Positions 52,007-59,019 of a stretch of 64,000 nucleotides of DNA are shown piece by piece. The stretch is from positions 6,596 to 70,595 of the forward strand of contig CAYYJS010000015.1 in NCBI GenBank assembly GCA_964472315.1. The letters run 5' to 3'. This DNA comes from CAYYJS01 sp964472315 (lineage in GTDB: Bacteria > Verrucomicrobiota > Kiritimatiellia > UBA8416). Each line of letters opens with the position of its first letter. The first letter of the stretch is position 1. The notes under the pieces were generated by a model. The model was given only the letters and a program-made list of their open reading frames with translations, searched no databases and was not told where the DNA came from. The position numbers were made by a program, and so were the translations under genes.

Positions 52007-52753
52007 CTAGGCATACTTGCGGTTATCGAGTACGAGGTGGGTGGCGAAGATCATGAACGCCATGACGCTGATGTAGTACGTCACATCGGCGAGGTCCAGC
52101 ACGCCGCGTCCGAGCGAGTCGTAATGCGGCATGAAGCTGAGCGCGGCGACGCCGTCGACCAGCCATGCCGGCGCCCAGCGCACGAAATACTGCGTCACGG
52201 GTTCCCAGCCGGCGAGCACGAGCAGCAGGCAGACCATCAGCGCCAGCACGAAGCCGATCACCTGGTTGCGCGTGATGGACGAGGTCAGCATGCCGACCGC
52301 GACATACGCGCCGGCGAGCAGGATCGAGCCGAGGTAGCCGCAGACGATCACGCCGCCATCGGGGGCGCCGAGGTAGTAGACCGTCGTAACCATCGTGGGA
52401 ATGGTCAGCAGGACGGCGATCGTGATGAACAGCCAGGCCGCCAGGAACTTGCCGAGGATGGCCTGTGTCATCGTCACCGGCATCGTCAGCAGCAGTTCCA
52501 CCGTGCCGGAGCGCCGCTCCTCGGCCCAGAGGCCCATCGTGGCCGCGGGCACGAGCAGCAGGTACACCCACGGATGCCAGAAGAAGAAGGGCTCCAGATC
52601 CGCGATGCGTCGCTCGTAGAAGTGATGGATCGAAAAGGTCATGAACCCGATCAGGATCAGGAACACGACCATGAAGACATAGGCCACGGGCGACTCGAAG
52701 TAGGATTTGAGCTCCCGTTTGAAGATGGCGAGTGTGGTGCGCACGTTATCCAT
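52007..52753 (-). CDS. ABC transporter permease, GldF-like
   Basis: A 248-residue ABC-2 type permease with six hydrophobic helices. It starts LAIFKRELKSYFESPVAYVFMVVFL and has the conserved ERRSGTVELLLTMPVTMTQAILGKFLA segment. It overlaps the ATPase gene by eight bases, and GldG follows. Confidence 0.9.
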   Translation of the reverse strand: MDNVRTTLAIFKRELKSYFESPVAYVFMVVFLILIGFMTFSIHHFYERRIADLEPFFFWHPWVYLLLVPAATMGLWAEERRSGTVELLLTMPVTMTQAILGKFLAAWLFITIAVLLTIPTMVTTVYYLGAPDGGVIVCGYLGSILLAGAYVAVGMLTSSITRNQVIGFVLALMVCLLLVLAGWEPVTQYFVRWAPAWLVDGVAALSFMPHYDSLGRGVLDLADVTYYISVMAFMIFATHLVLDNRKYA

Positions 52754-53480
52754 TGATGGTTTCCTCCTTGCCCAGTGTCAGCATGCGGAAGACGTCGTCG
52801 AGGCGCCCCGTACTGCTTTTCGCCTTCAGTTCCTTCGGCGTGCCGTTGGCCACGATCTGGCCGTTGGCGATGATGATCGCGCGCGTACAGACGGCGTCGA
52901 CTTCTTCCAGGATGTGTGTGGAGACGATGATGGCCTTCTCCGCGGCCATCTCCTTGATCATCTCGCGGACGACGTGCTTCTGGTTCGGGTCGAGACCGTC
53001 GGTCGGCTCGTCCATGATCAGGACCGCGGGGTCGTGCAGGATGGCCTGCGCGAAGCCGACGCGCTGGCGGTAGCCCTTCGACAGCGTGCCGATGGTCTGG
53101 TTGCGCACCTTGGTCAGGTGGCATTTCCGGATCGTGGCATCGACGCGCTCGGCCGCTGCGCCGCCGCGGAAGCCGCGCACTTCGGCCGCGAACTTCAGAA
53201 AGTTCGTGACGGTCATCGACCCGTACGCGGGGGCGTTTTCGGGCAGGTAACCGATCTGCTTCTTCACCGCGATGGGGTCGGTGAGAATATCGTGACCGCA
53301 CACGGTCGCGGTGCCGCCCGACGGCGGCAGGAAGCCGGTGATCATCCGCATGGTCGTCGTCTTACCGGCGCCGTTGGGTCCCAGGAAGCCGAGTACCTCG
53401 CCTTTAGCCACGCTAAAGGAGACGCCCTTGACGGCTTCGATGGTCCCGAAGTGCTTCTTCAGGTTCTTCGCCTCAATCAT
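52746..53480 (-). CDS. ABC transporter ATPase, GldA-like
   Basis: A 244-residue ATPase with Walker A GFLGPNGAGKTTTMRMI, signature LSKGYRQRVGFAQAIL and Walker B VLIMDEPTDGLDPNQK. It is the first gene of the cluster; GGAGG lies five bases before the ATG at 53480. The substrate is unknown. It is preceded by a sigma-54 type promoter. Confidence 0.92.
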   Translation of the reverse strand: MIEAKNLKKHFGTIEAVKGVSFSVAKGEVLGFLGPNGAGKTTTMRMITGFLPPSGGTATVCGHDILTDPIAVKKQIGYLPENAPAYGSMTVTNFLKFAAEVRGFRGGAAAERVDATIRKCHLTKVRNQTIGTLSKGYRQRVGFAQAILHDPAVLIMDEPTDGLDPNQKHVVREMIKEMAAEKAIIVSTHILEEVDAVCTRAIIIANGQIVANGTPKELKAKSSTGRLDDVFRMLTLGKEETING

Positions 53481-53545
53481 GGTTCCTCCACGGTTTGGAT
53501 CCACCCGCATGCGGCGGGTGCGACAGTGTCACGGTTCGGTTCCTT

Positions 53546-53561
53546 AGCAGAAAATGTGCCA
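53546..53561 (-). promoter_or_regulatory. sigma-54 type promoter of the ABC/Gld/Bat cluster
   Basis: The minus strand reads TGGCACATTTTCTGCT. The GG and GC are 10 bases apart, as required for -24/-12 promoters. The expected start is near 53535, giving a 55-base leader before the ABC ATPase. The sigma-54 activator gene ends just upstream at 53572. Confidence 0.75.
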
Positions 53562-53571
53562 GCATGCGAGT

Positions 53572-54981
53572 CTAGAACGGCAGGTTATGCTCCTTGATCT
53601 TGCGTTGGATGGTACGGCGCGACAGGCCGAGTTGATCGGCCGTCAGCGTGCGGTTGCCCTCGTTTCGGACGAGGGCCTGACAAAGGATCTCGCGCTCGAG
53701 TTGTTCCAGGGTCATGGTCGGCGGGAAGGTCACCGTGCCGGCGGAGGCGCCCGCGGAGGCGCCGGCGGGCGCCGGAATCTCGGGCGTCGGGGCGGGTGCG
53801 GTCTCGGTGGCGCGGGCGGGGGGCAACCGAAGTTCGTGCGCGGTCAGCGTCGATGAGCGGGCCATGACGACGGTCGATTCGATGACGTTGCGCAGTTGGC
53901 GGACGTTGCCCGGCCAGGGGTACCGTTCGAGCGCCGTGTAGACGGCGGGATCGACGTCGGTGATGCAGCGGCCGTGCGCGTGGCAGGCCTCGGCGAGAAA
54001 ACGGTCGGTCAACGGCCGGATATCGGCCGGGCGTCGGCGCAGCGGCGGGATGGTCAGCGGAACGACGTTGAGACGGTAGAGCAGGTCCTCGCGGAAGACG
54101 CCGTCGCTGACGAGGTCGTGCAGATCGCGGTTCGTCGCGGAGACGATGCGCACATCGACCGTGAACGTTTGCTGAGAACCGACGCGGGTGATCTGGCGAT
54201 CCTCGAGCACGCGCAGCAGTTTGACCTGGACGGCGGCGGGGGCATCCCCGATTTCGTCCAGGAAGAGCGTGCCGCCGTCGGCGCGTTCGAAGGCGCCGCG
54301 ATGCTGCTTGATAGCGCCCGTGAACGAACCTTTCTCGTGGCCGAAGAGTTCGGACTCCAGCAGCGACTCCGGGAATGCGCCGCAGTTGATCGCGACGAAC
54401 GGCTGCGCGGCGCGGGCGCTTTCGACATGCAAGGCGCGGGCGATCAGCTCCTTGCCGGTGCCGCTCTCGCCGTGGATGAGGACCGTCGCCATGGTGTCGG
54501 CCAGGGCGCGCACCTGATCGATCAGCGCGCGCGTGGAGGGGTCCGCGGCCACGAAGTTCGCCAGGCCGAAGCGGTCGGTCACCGATGACCGCAGGCGGCT
54601 GACCTCGGTGCGCAGACGGTAGGCCTCGGAGGCGCGGGCGAGTTTCGACTGCAGGTCGTCGATATCGAGCGGCTTCATGATGTAGTCGTAGGCGCCGGCC
54701 TTGAGCGCCTTCACGCTCGAATCGACGGAGCCGTAGGCGGTCATGATCAGGACGGGGATGGCCGGATCCATCGCGCGGATGCGGCGCATGACCTCGACAC
54801 CGTCGATATCGGGCAGGACGAGGTCGGACAGGACGACGTCGAAAACGCCGTCGCGGAAGGCCTCGACGCCGGCGACGCCGGTGGCCACGGCCGTCGGCTG
54901 CATGCCGCAGTCGGCGATGGCATCCGACACCGAGCGGCGGCCGTCGGGATCGTCTTCGACTATGAGGATGCGTGTCGTCAT
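53572..54981 (-). CDS. sigma-54-dependent response regulator (NtrC/ZraR type)
   Basis: A 469-residue activator. The receiver domain (1-120) has the acidic pair at 10-11 and the phosphoacceptor Asp53 in VLSDLVLPDIDG. The AAA+ domain has Walker A IHGESGTGKELIARALH, the sigma-54 contact motif as GHEKGSFTGA (Ser in place of the usual Ala) and Walker B GGTLFLDEIGD. The C-terminal Fis-type HTH reads LTADQLGLSRRTIQRKIKEHNL. Its start overlaps the kinase stop as ATGA, so they form one unit. Confidence 0.94.
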   Translation of the reverse strand: MTTRILIVEDDPDGRRSVSDAIADCGMQPTAVATGVAGVEAFRDGVFDVVLSDLVLPDIDGVEVMRRIRAMDPAIPVLIMTAYGSVDSSVKALKAGAYDYIMKPLDIDDLQSKLARASEAYRLRTEVSRLRSSVTDRFGLANFVAADPSTRALIDQVRALADTMATVLIHGESGTGKELIARALHVESARAAQPFVAINCGAFPESLLESELFGHEKGSFTGAIKQHRGAFERADGGTLFLDEIGDAPAAVQVKLLRVLEDRQITRVGSQQTFTVDVRIVSATNRDLHDLVSDGVFREDLLYRLNVVPLTIPPLRRRPADIRPLTDRFLAEACHAHGRCITDVDPAVYTALERYPWPGNVRQLRNVIESTVVMARSSTLTAHELRLPPARATETAPAPTPEIPAPAGASAGASAGTVTFPPTMTLEQLEREILCQALVRNEGNRTLTADQLGLSRRTIQRKIKEHNLPF

Positions 54982-56327
54982 GGGTGAAAGACCGGCAGTT
55001 TGATCGTAACCCGTGTTCCGGGGCCAGCCTTTTCTCCGATCGCGATCGAGCCGTCGGAGCGTTCGATGGCGGCGCGCGCCAGAAAGAGGCCGAGTCCGGT
55101 GCCTTCCGGGCGTGTCGTTTCGAACATATCGAACACGCGTTCACGGCGCCGCGGCGGTATGCCGGGACCCTGGTCGTCGATATCGACCCGCGCGGTCTCG
55201 CCCTCGACCGCGAGGGTCACCGTAACCAGGCTGCCGCGTGGCGCGAACTGTTCGGCGTTGGTCAGCACGTTGACCAGGGCGCGGCGGAGCGCATTGCCAT
55301 AGGTCAGCACGCGAACCGGTTCCGGCGGGGCCTGGATGGAGGCGGTGACGCCGGCCTGCTCGAAGCGGGGCGCCAGCATGCGCAGCGATTCCTCCAGGCA
55401 GGCGCGCAGTTCGAGCGGTTCGCGTTTGTCGGACGATGGCCGCGACATGTAGAGGAACTCCTCGAACACCTTGTCCATCCGGTCCAACGTACCGCGCACG
55501 CGGTCGGCCAGTTCGGCCAGGCGATCGACGCGGCACTCCGCGCCGCGCGTGGCTTCGCGTGCCAGCATCTGCACATCGAGGCGCATGGACGACATCGGAT
55601 TGCGGAAGTCGTGCACGATGCCGTTGGCCAGGACGCCGGAAAACGCCAGATGCTCTTCGCGGCGGCGCTGGGCTTCGCGGCCGGCCTCGCGCCGCATCAT
55701 CCAGACCACCAGCAGCGTGCAGGCGCCGAAGGAGACGACCAGCGCCAGCATGGTCAGCTTGAACATCGACGCGAGCGCGGTCGTGCTGTCGCGGCCCTCG
55801 CGCCAGAGCGCCTCGCGGCGCAGGGCCACTTCCACGCGGCGCGGCTCGCCGTCGTCGCCGATCAGGTCGCGCACGAAGACCACCACCGGGACGGTGCCCT
55901 GGGCGGCGGTCTGAAGGACCTTCGGGTACATGGCGACCTCATTGAGCGCGGCCGCCCGCGGCGTCGGCTGGGGCAGGGGGTGTTCGGGATCGAGCGCTTC
56001 CGTCTGCTCGTGAAAGACGACCACATTGCTGCGGGTCACCGAGACGTACTGGATGGCGTCCTCGACGGTGTGCATCGACTGCACGAGGCGCGAGAACTCC
56101 TGCCAGTCCCGCTCCGAAGCCGGTTCGGTGGCGACGACGGGCTGCGAGGAGAGGTAGCCGGCGATGACGCGGCCGATGCCGAGCACGGTATGGGCGGCGG
56201 CGCGTGTCGCATCGTCCCGCTGGAGACGGCGGAGCACGGCGAGCGTCCCGCCGGTCAGCGCGGCGATCAACAGCACCAGCGCCGCGGTCAGCAGCGTCAG
56301 CGAAACAGGATATCGGCGAGGAGGCAT
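54978..56327 (-). CDS. membrane sensor histidine kinase
   Basis: A 449-residue kinase. Two membrane helices (about 8-30 and 188-210) enclose a periplasmic sensor domain of about 150 residues. The DHp helix has the phospho-histidine motif NGIVHDFRNPMSSM near 238. The HATPase domain has NVLTNAEQFAP (N box), DIDDQGPGIPP (G1) and GTGLGLFLARA (G2). It is ZraS/AtoS-like. It is partnered with the response regulator downstream. Confidence 0.93.
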   Translation of the reverse strand: MPPRRYPVSLTLLTAALVLLIAALTGGTLAVLRRLQRDDATRAAAHTVLGIGRVIAGYLSSQPVVATEPASERDWQEFSRLVQSMHTVEDAIQYVSVTRSNVVVFHEQTEALDPEHPLPQPTPRAAALNEVAMYPKVLQTAAQGTVPVVVFVRDLIGDDGEPRRVEVALRREALWREGRDSTTALASMFKLTMLALVVSFGACTLLVVWMMRREAGREAQRRREEHLAFSGVLANGIVHDFRNPMSSMRLDVQMLAREATRGAECRVDRLAELADRVRGTLDRMDKVFEEFLYMSRPSSDKREPLELRACLEESLRMLAPRFEQAGVTASIQAPPEPVRVLTYGNALRRALVNVLTNAEQFAPRGSLVTVTLAVEGETARVDIDDQGPGIPPRRRERVFDMFETTRPEGTGLGLFLARAAIERSDGSIAIGEKAGPGTRVTIKLPVFHP

Positions 56328-56341
56328 GCAGGATTCTCTCT

Positions 56342-56357
56342 AGCAGAAGACGTGCCC
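56342..56357 (-). promoter_or_regulatory. sigma-54 type promoter of the kinase/regulator operon
   Basis: The minus strand reads GGGCACGTCTTCTGCT, with the GG-GC spacing of 10 bases. The predicted start is near 56331, only about four bases before the kinase ATG at 56327. The site suggests positive autoregulation. Confidence 0.7.
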
Positions 56358-56400
56358 GGTCGTCAAAAGGCCCATGCGACGGCCTGACGCGTCTTCGGCT

Positions 56401-56415
56401 GCGACATCCTGTCGC
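56401..56415. promoter_or_regulatory. inverted repeat, candidate enhancer for the response regulator
   Basis: GCGACA-TCC-TGTCGC is a perfect inverted repeat lying between the two divergent sigma-54 type promoters, about 45 bases upstream of one and 65 of the other. A second, weaker palindrome, GTCAC-n7-GTGAC, is at 56431-56447. This is the expected position for a shared activator site. Confidence 0.5.
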
Positions 56416-56478
56416 GGACCGCTACAGAAAGTCACGGCGCGTGTGACAGATGGAGGGGCTGAGGATGCCTTTGTCGTC

Positions 56479-56494
56479 TGGCATATTTCATGCG
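56479..56494 (+). promoter_or_regulatory. candidate sigma-54 promoter of the Hsp20-like gene
   Basis: TGGCATATTTCATGCG has GG and GC 10 bases apart and fits the -24/-12 pattern, though it is weaker than the two minus-strand sites. The predicted start near 56505 is about three bases before the ATG at 56508. Confidence 0.5.
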
Positions 56495-56507
56495 CGTCAG
56501 GTCGCGT

Positions 56508-57173
56508 ATGATGGAAGACCGCAAAGAGCGTTTGCTGGCGGGGCGATGGCTGGACCGCCTGTTGCTGGCCGGTATCCTGGTGCTGCAGGTGGTTGTGCTG
56601 GTGCGGCTGTCGGACGTGAACGCGGCCCGGCATCGCGCGGAGACGACGGCCGGGGACGCCGTCGCGACCGGGGTGTCCGATCGGCCGGCGCGGCGGATGC
56701 CCGCCGAGGGTACGACTCCGATGGCGTACCGGGTGGCGGAGCCGTTTGGAAGCGCGGAGCCGTTTGGAAGCATGGTCGACCAGATGAACGCGGTGATGGT
56801 GCATGCCATGCGCGACATGGAGTTGATGAGCGAGTTGATGCGCCGTGACGACGGATGGGCGGCGATGGGCGCCTCGCCATCGATGGACATGCGCGAGTCG
56901 GGGGACGCATATGTCGTGGTCTTCAGTCTGCCTTCGATAACCGCCGACGACGTGCAGGTCTCGCTGGACGGGCGGCTGCTGAGCATTGTGACACCCATGC
57001 CGCGCGCGACCGGCATGGCCGGCATGCAGCGCTACCGTCATCTGGTCAAACTGCCGGGACCGGTAGGCGACCTCGATCAGGCATCCGCCTCGCTGACCAA
57101 CGGTCTCCTGCGCGTCAGCGTGCCCAAGGGCCATGCCGCTGTCGAATACCGCCCGAGCTTCCGCCTCTACTAG
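56508..57173 (+). CDS. membrane-anchored alpha-crystallin (Hsp20) domain protein
   Basis: A 221-residue protein. Residues 1-14 are basic, followed by one membrane helix (WLDRLLLAGILVLQVVVLVRL, about 14-34), so the rest should be periplasmic by the positive-inside rule. A methionine-rich linker (about 75-115) precedes a small heat-shock domain (about 125-221): DMRESGDAYVVVFSLPS, ADDVQVSLDGRLLSIVT, YRHLVKLPGPVGDLDQASASLTNGLLRVSVPK. The A-x-L-x-NGLL-x-V-x-VPK strand is diagnostic of Hsp20. It diverges from the histidine kinase/sigma-54 regulator pair, like zraP beside zraSR. A twin ATG makes 56511 an alternative start. Confidence 0.82.
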   Translation: MMEDRKERLLAGRWLDRLLLAGILVLQVVVLVRLSDVNAARHRAETTAGDAVATGVSDRPARRMPAEGTTPMAYRVAEPFGSAEPFGSMVDQMNAVMVHAMRDMELMSELMRRDDGWAAMGASPSMDMRESGDAYVVVFSLPSITADDVQVSLDGRLLSIVTPMPRATGMAGMQRYRHLVKLPGPVGDLDQASASLTNGLLRVSVPKGHAAVEYRPSFRLY

Positions 57174-57307
57174 CCCGGACTGGGGGAAGCGGGACAAGAG
57201 AACGGTGGGCGATGGGTGGATCGGGATCGTGTAAGTGAGACCGGTTAAGGGTAGCCGAGTAGGGGTGGCGGTTGGGCGGTTAAGTGCAGGGAGCGTATGA
57301 AGCAGTA

Positions 57308-57330
57308 GGCACGGATCTCCGAGACGTGCC
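57308..57330 (+). repeat. REP-like palindrome, copy 1
   Basis: GGCACGGATCTCCGAG followed by ACGTGCC; preceded by GTA. It has the same layout as 58022-58043 (GGCACGGNNCTCCGAGNCGTGC). Confidence 0.65.
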
Positions 57331-57630
57331 CCGGCCGACGGCCGGCCGCGCTTCGCGCGGCGGTGTCCAATACATTCTTCCACCATTCCATCGTTCCACG
57401 GGATGACAGAGACGATTCTTGCGGACTGCCCACGAAACACACCAAAGAACGCGAAATCACTCCCCTTTCGTGTCATTTTGTGTATTTCGTGGGTGACCTC
57501 CGGACTTCTGCGAAAGGCTCAAGAGAGAGATTTGCGATGGCAATGGCGGAGATGGCGCGGTGGGCTCGGAGGCTTCAGGAAAGAGGGGCGCTGTCAGTAC
57601 AGCGTGGCGCTATGTGCCCGCTGTCCAGCA

Positions 57631-57743
57631 GAGAAGAACACTCAACAGCGAACAAGGAACGCCCAACGTTCAGCGTGTTGGTCCCGTCTTTCGTTGTGTG
57701 TTCGGCGTTTCATGTTCGCTGTTGGCTGTTCATGTCCCATGTC
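57631..57743 (+). repeat. 113-bp interspersed repeat, copy 1
   Basis: Near-identical, without gaps, to 57793-57905. It begins GAGAAGAACACTCAACAGCG and ends at TGTCCCATGTC. Each copy has imperfect inverted arms of about 30 bases (CAACAGCGAACA... against ...TGTTCGCTGTTG), so its transcript would fold as a hairpin. Confidence 0.85.
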
Positions 57744-57792
57744 CGTAGGGGTGGCGCCGGGCGGTTTTCCGAGCACGGACAGCGTTATCGCA

Positions 57793-57905
57793 GAGAAGAA
57801 CATTCAACAGCGAACAAGGAACGCCCAACGTTCAGCGTATGTGTCCCGTCTTTCGTTGCGTGTTCGGCGTTTCATGTTCGCTGTTGGGTGTTCATGTCCC
57901 ATGTC
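57793..57905 (+). repeat. 113-bp interspersed repeat, copy 2
   Basis: The second copy of the repeat at 57631-57743; the two are separated by 49 bases. Confidence 0.85.
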
Positions 57906-57966
57906 GATTCGCTTTGCTCCCCTGCCCGCGTTTTCCCTACACTCCCGGCATTGTGGAGGGTTGATC

Positions 57967-58101
57967 ATGGAACAGTTCATCGGGCATGTTTTCGGGTGGA
58001 CGTTCGGCGGGGGGGCGAGTAGGCACGGCGCTCCGAGCCGTGCGTACAGGTTGGCGGCGCTGGAGAAGATGCTGAAGGCGGAGAGGCAGTCCGCAGATTA
58101 A
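57967..58101 (+). CDS. possible 44-residue ORF interrupted by a REP-like palindrome
   Basis: A GGAGG lies about seven bases before the ATG at 57967, and TTGCTC with TACACT 18 bases apart lies upstream, so initiation signals are good. The peptide begins MEQFIGHVFGWTFGGG; its middle (ASRHGAPSRAYR) is encoded by the REP-like palindrome 58022-58043. It may be a small gene damaged by repeat insertion. Confidence 0.35.
   Translation: MEQFIGHVFGWTFGGGASRHGAPSRAYRLAALEKMLKAERQSAD
58022..58043 (+). repeat. REP-like palindrome, copy 2
   Basis: GGCACGGCGCTCCGAG followed by CCGTGC; it matches copy 1 at 57308-57330 at all but a few positions and lies inside a small ORF. Confidence 0.65.
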
Positions 58102-58119
58102 CACAGATGGAGGATGGGG

Positions 58120-58739
58120 ATGAGCAATGAGCAGGCGGCACTGGCGGTCTTCGAGAAACATCCGATTCGCCGTTTCTACGATGAGTCTGGAGAGATGTGG
58201 TATTTTTCCGTAGTGGACGTTGTGGCGGCGCTGACGGATAGCGTCAATGCCCGCGATTACTGGTTCAAGATGAAAATCCGGGTCAAGACGGAGGACGGAT
58301 TTGAACTGTCGACAATTTGTCGACAGTTGAAGCTCAGGGCACCCGACGGCAAGATGCGGGAAACCGATTGCGCCAATGTCGAGGGTCTGTTCAGAATCAT
58401 CCAGTCCATCCCGTCGCCCAAGGCGGAGCCGTTCAAGCAATGGCTGGCCAAGGTCGGCTACGAGCGCATTCAGGACATGAGCGACCCGGCCCGCTCGCTC
58501 GACCGCGCCCGCGAGTACTGGCAACAGCACGGGCGCAGCGAGAAGTGGATTCAACAGCGGATGATGGGCCAGGAAACTCGCAACAAGCAGAGGAAAACGC
58601 CGAGGCCGGCCGCAAGGGCGGCGGCATTGCCAAGAAAGCGCGCCGGGAACTGGAGCAGAAGACGGGCCGGAGCGTGGTCACCGGCGAGAGTTTCCTGCCG
58701 CCGACGGGGGACAAGCGGAAGATTGGTGGGAAGGGATGA
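58120..58739 (+). pseudogene. BRO-family (Bro-N) gene with internal deletion and frameshift
   Basis: The N-terminal frame from 58120 reads a BRO-N domain (FEKHPIRRFYDESGEMWYFS, VVDVVAALTDSVNARDYW, GLFRIIQSIPSPKAEPFKQWL) to about 58590. The conserved C-terminal end (AEENAEAGRKGGGIAKKARR to the stop at 58739) is in another frame. The region normally between them, some 60-70 codons, is missing. It is therefore a disrupted gene. BRO proteins are phage- or element-related DNA-binding regulators. A GGAGG lies seven bases before ATG 58120. Confidence 0.75.
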
Positions 58740-58765
58740 GGATGGGAAGGGGGAGAGAAGGTACC

Positions 58766-58950
58766 AGGCCGTCTGCGCGCGAGGATCGCGGCGGTTGACG
58801 CGTGGGGTGGGGAACGACTCGGATCTTGAAATGGGGAGTACCTGGAACTGGCCGAACTCCTGCGGTTTCCGGCGCCATTGACCGTCACGTCACGTCACTT
58901 TGGGCGACCTTCATGCCGAAGTCCGCCCGGGTGGCCTGTCTTTTGACACC
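58766..58950 (+). repeat. 185-bp direct repeat A flanking the AbiE module
   Basis: It aligns without gaps to 61054-61238 at high similarity, starting AGGCCGTCTGCGCGCGAGGA and ending GGCCTGTC-n2-TTGAC-n3. It lies between the BRO remnant and the AbiEi promoter. Confidence 0.85.
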
Positions 58951-58972
58951 CGCTGAGATCGGGGCTTGCTTT

Positions 58973-59008
58973 TATTACTGAAACGGCCAATATTACGGAT
59001 CAGTAATA
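58973..59008 (+). promoter_or_regulatory. operator of the AbiE pair
   Basis: A perfect inverted repeat, TATTACTGA (58973-58981) and TCAGTAATA (59000-59008), with an extra TATTAC between. It overlaps a plausible promoter (TTGCTT 58966-58971, AATATT 58989-58994). AbiEi-type antitoxins are known to repress their own promoter through such repeats. Confidence 0.65.
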
Positions 59009-59019
59009 GAGGGAGTTTT

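Larger units (their letters stand above)
57174..57966. other. gene-free stretch rich in short interspersed repeats
   Basis: I find no gene here. Open frames exist but follow the repeats and have no family content. It contains a REP-like palindrome (57308), a CCATTCCATCGTTCCA-type stretch (about 57380-57400), a CACGAAACACACCAAAGAACGCG-type stretch (about 57428), and two copies of a 113-bp repeat (57631, 57793). Related intergenic motifs are common in PVC genomes. Confidence 0.7.

Noticed and set aside
57363..58101. Long plus-strand frames of 219 and 232 codons
   Set aside because: They run through two copies of the 113-bp repeat and other intergenic motifs, and translate to repeated low-information sequence.
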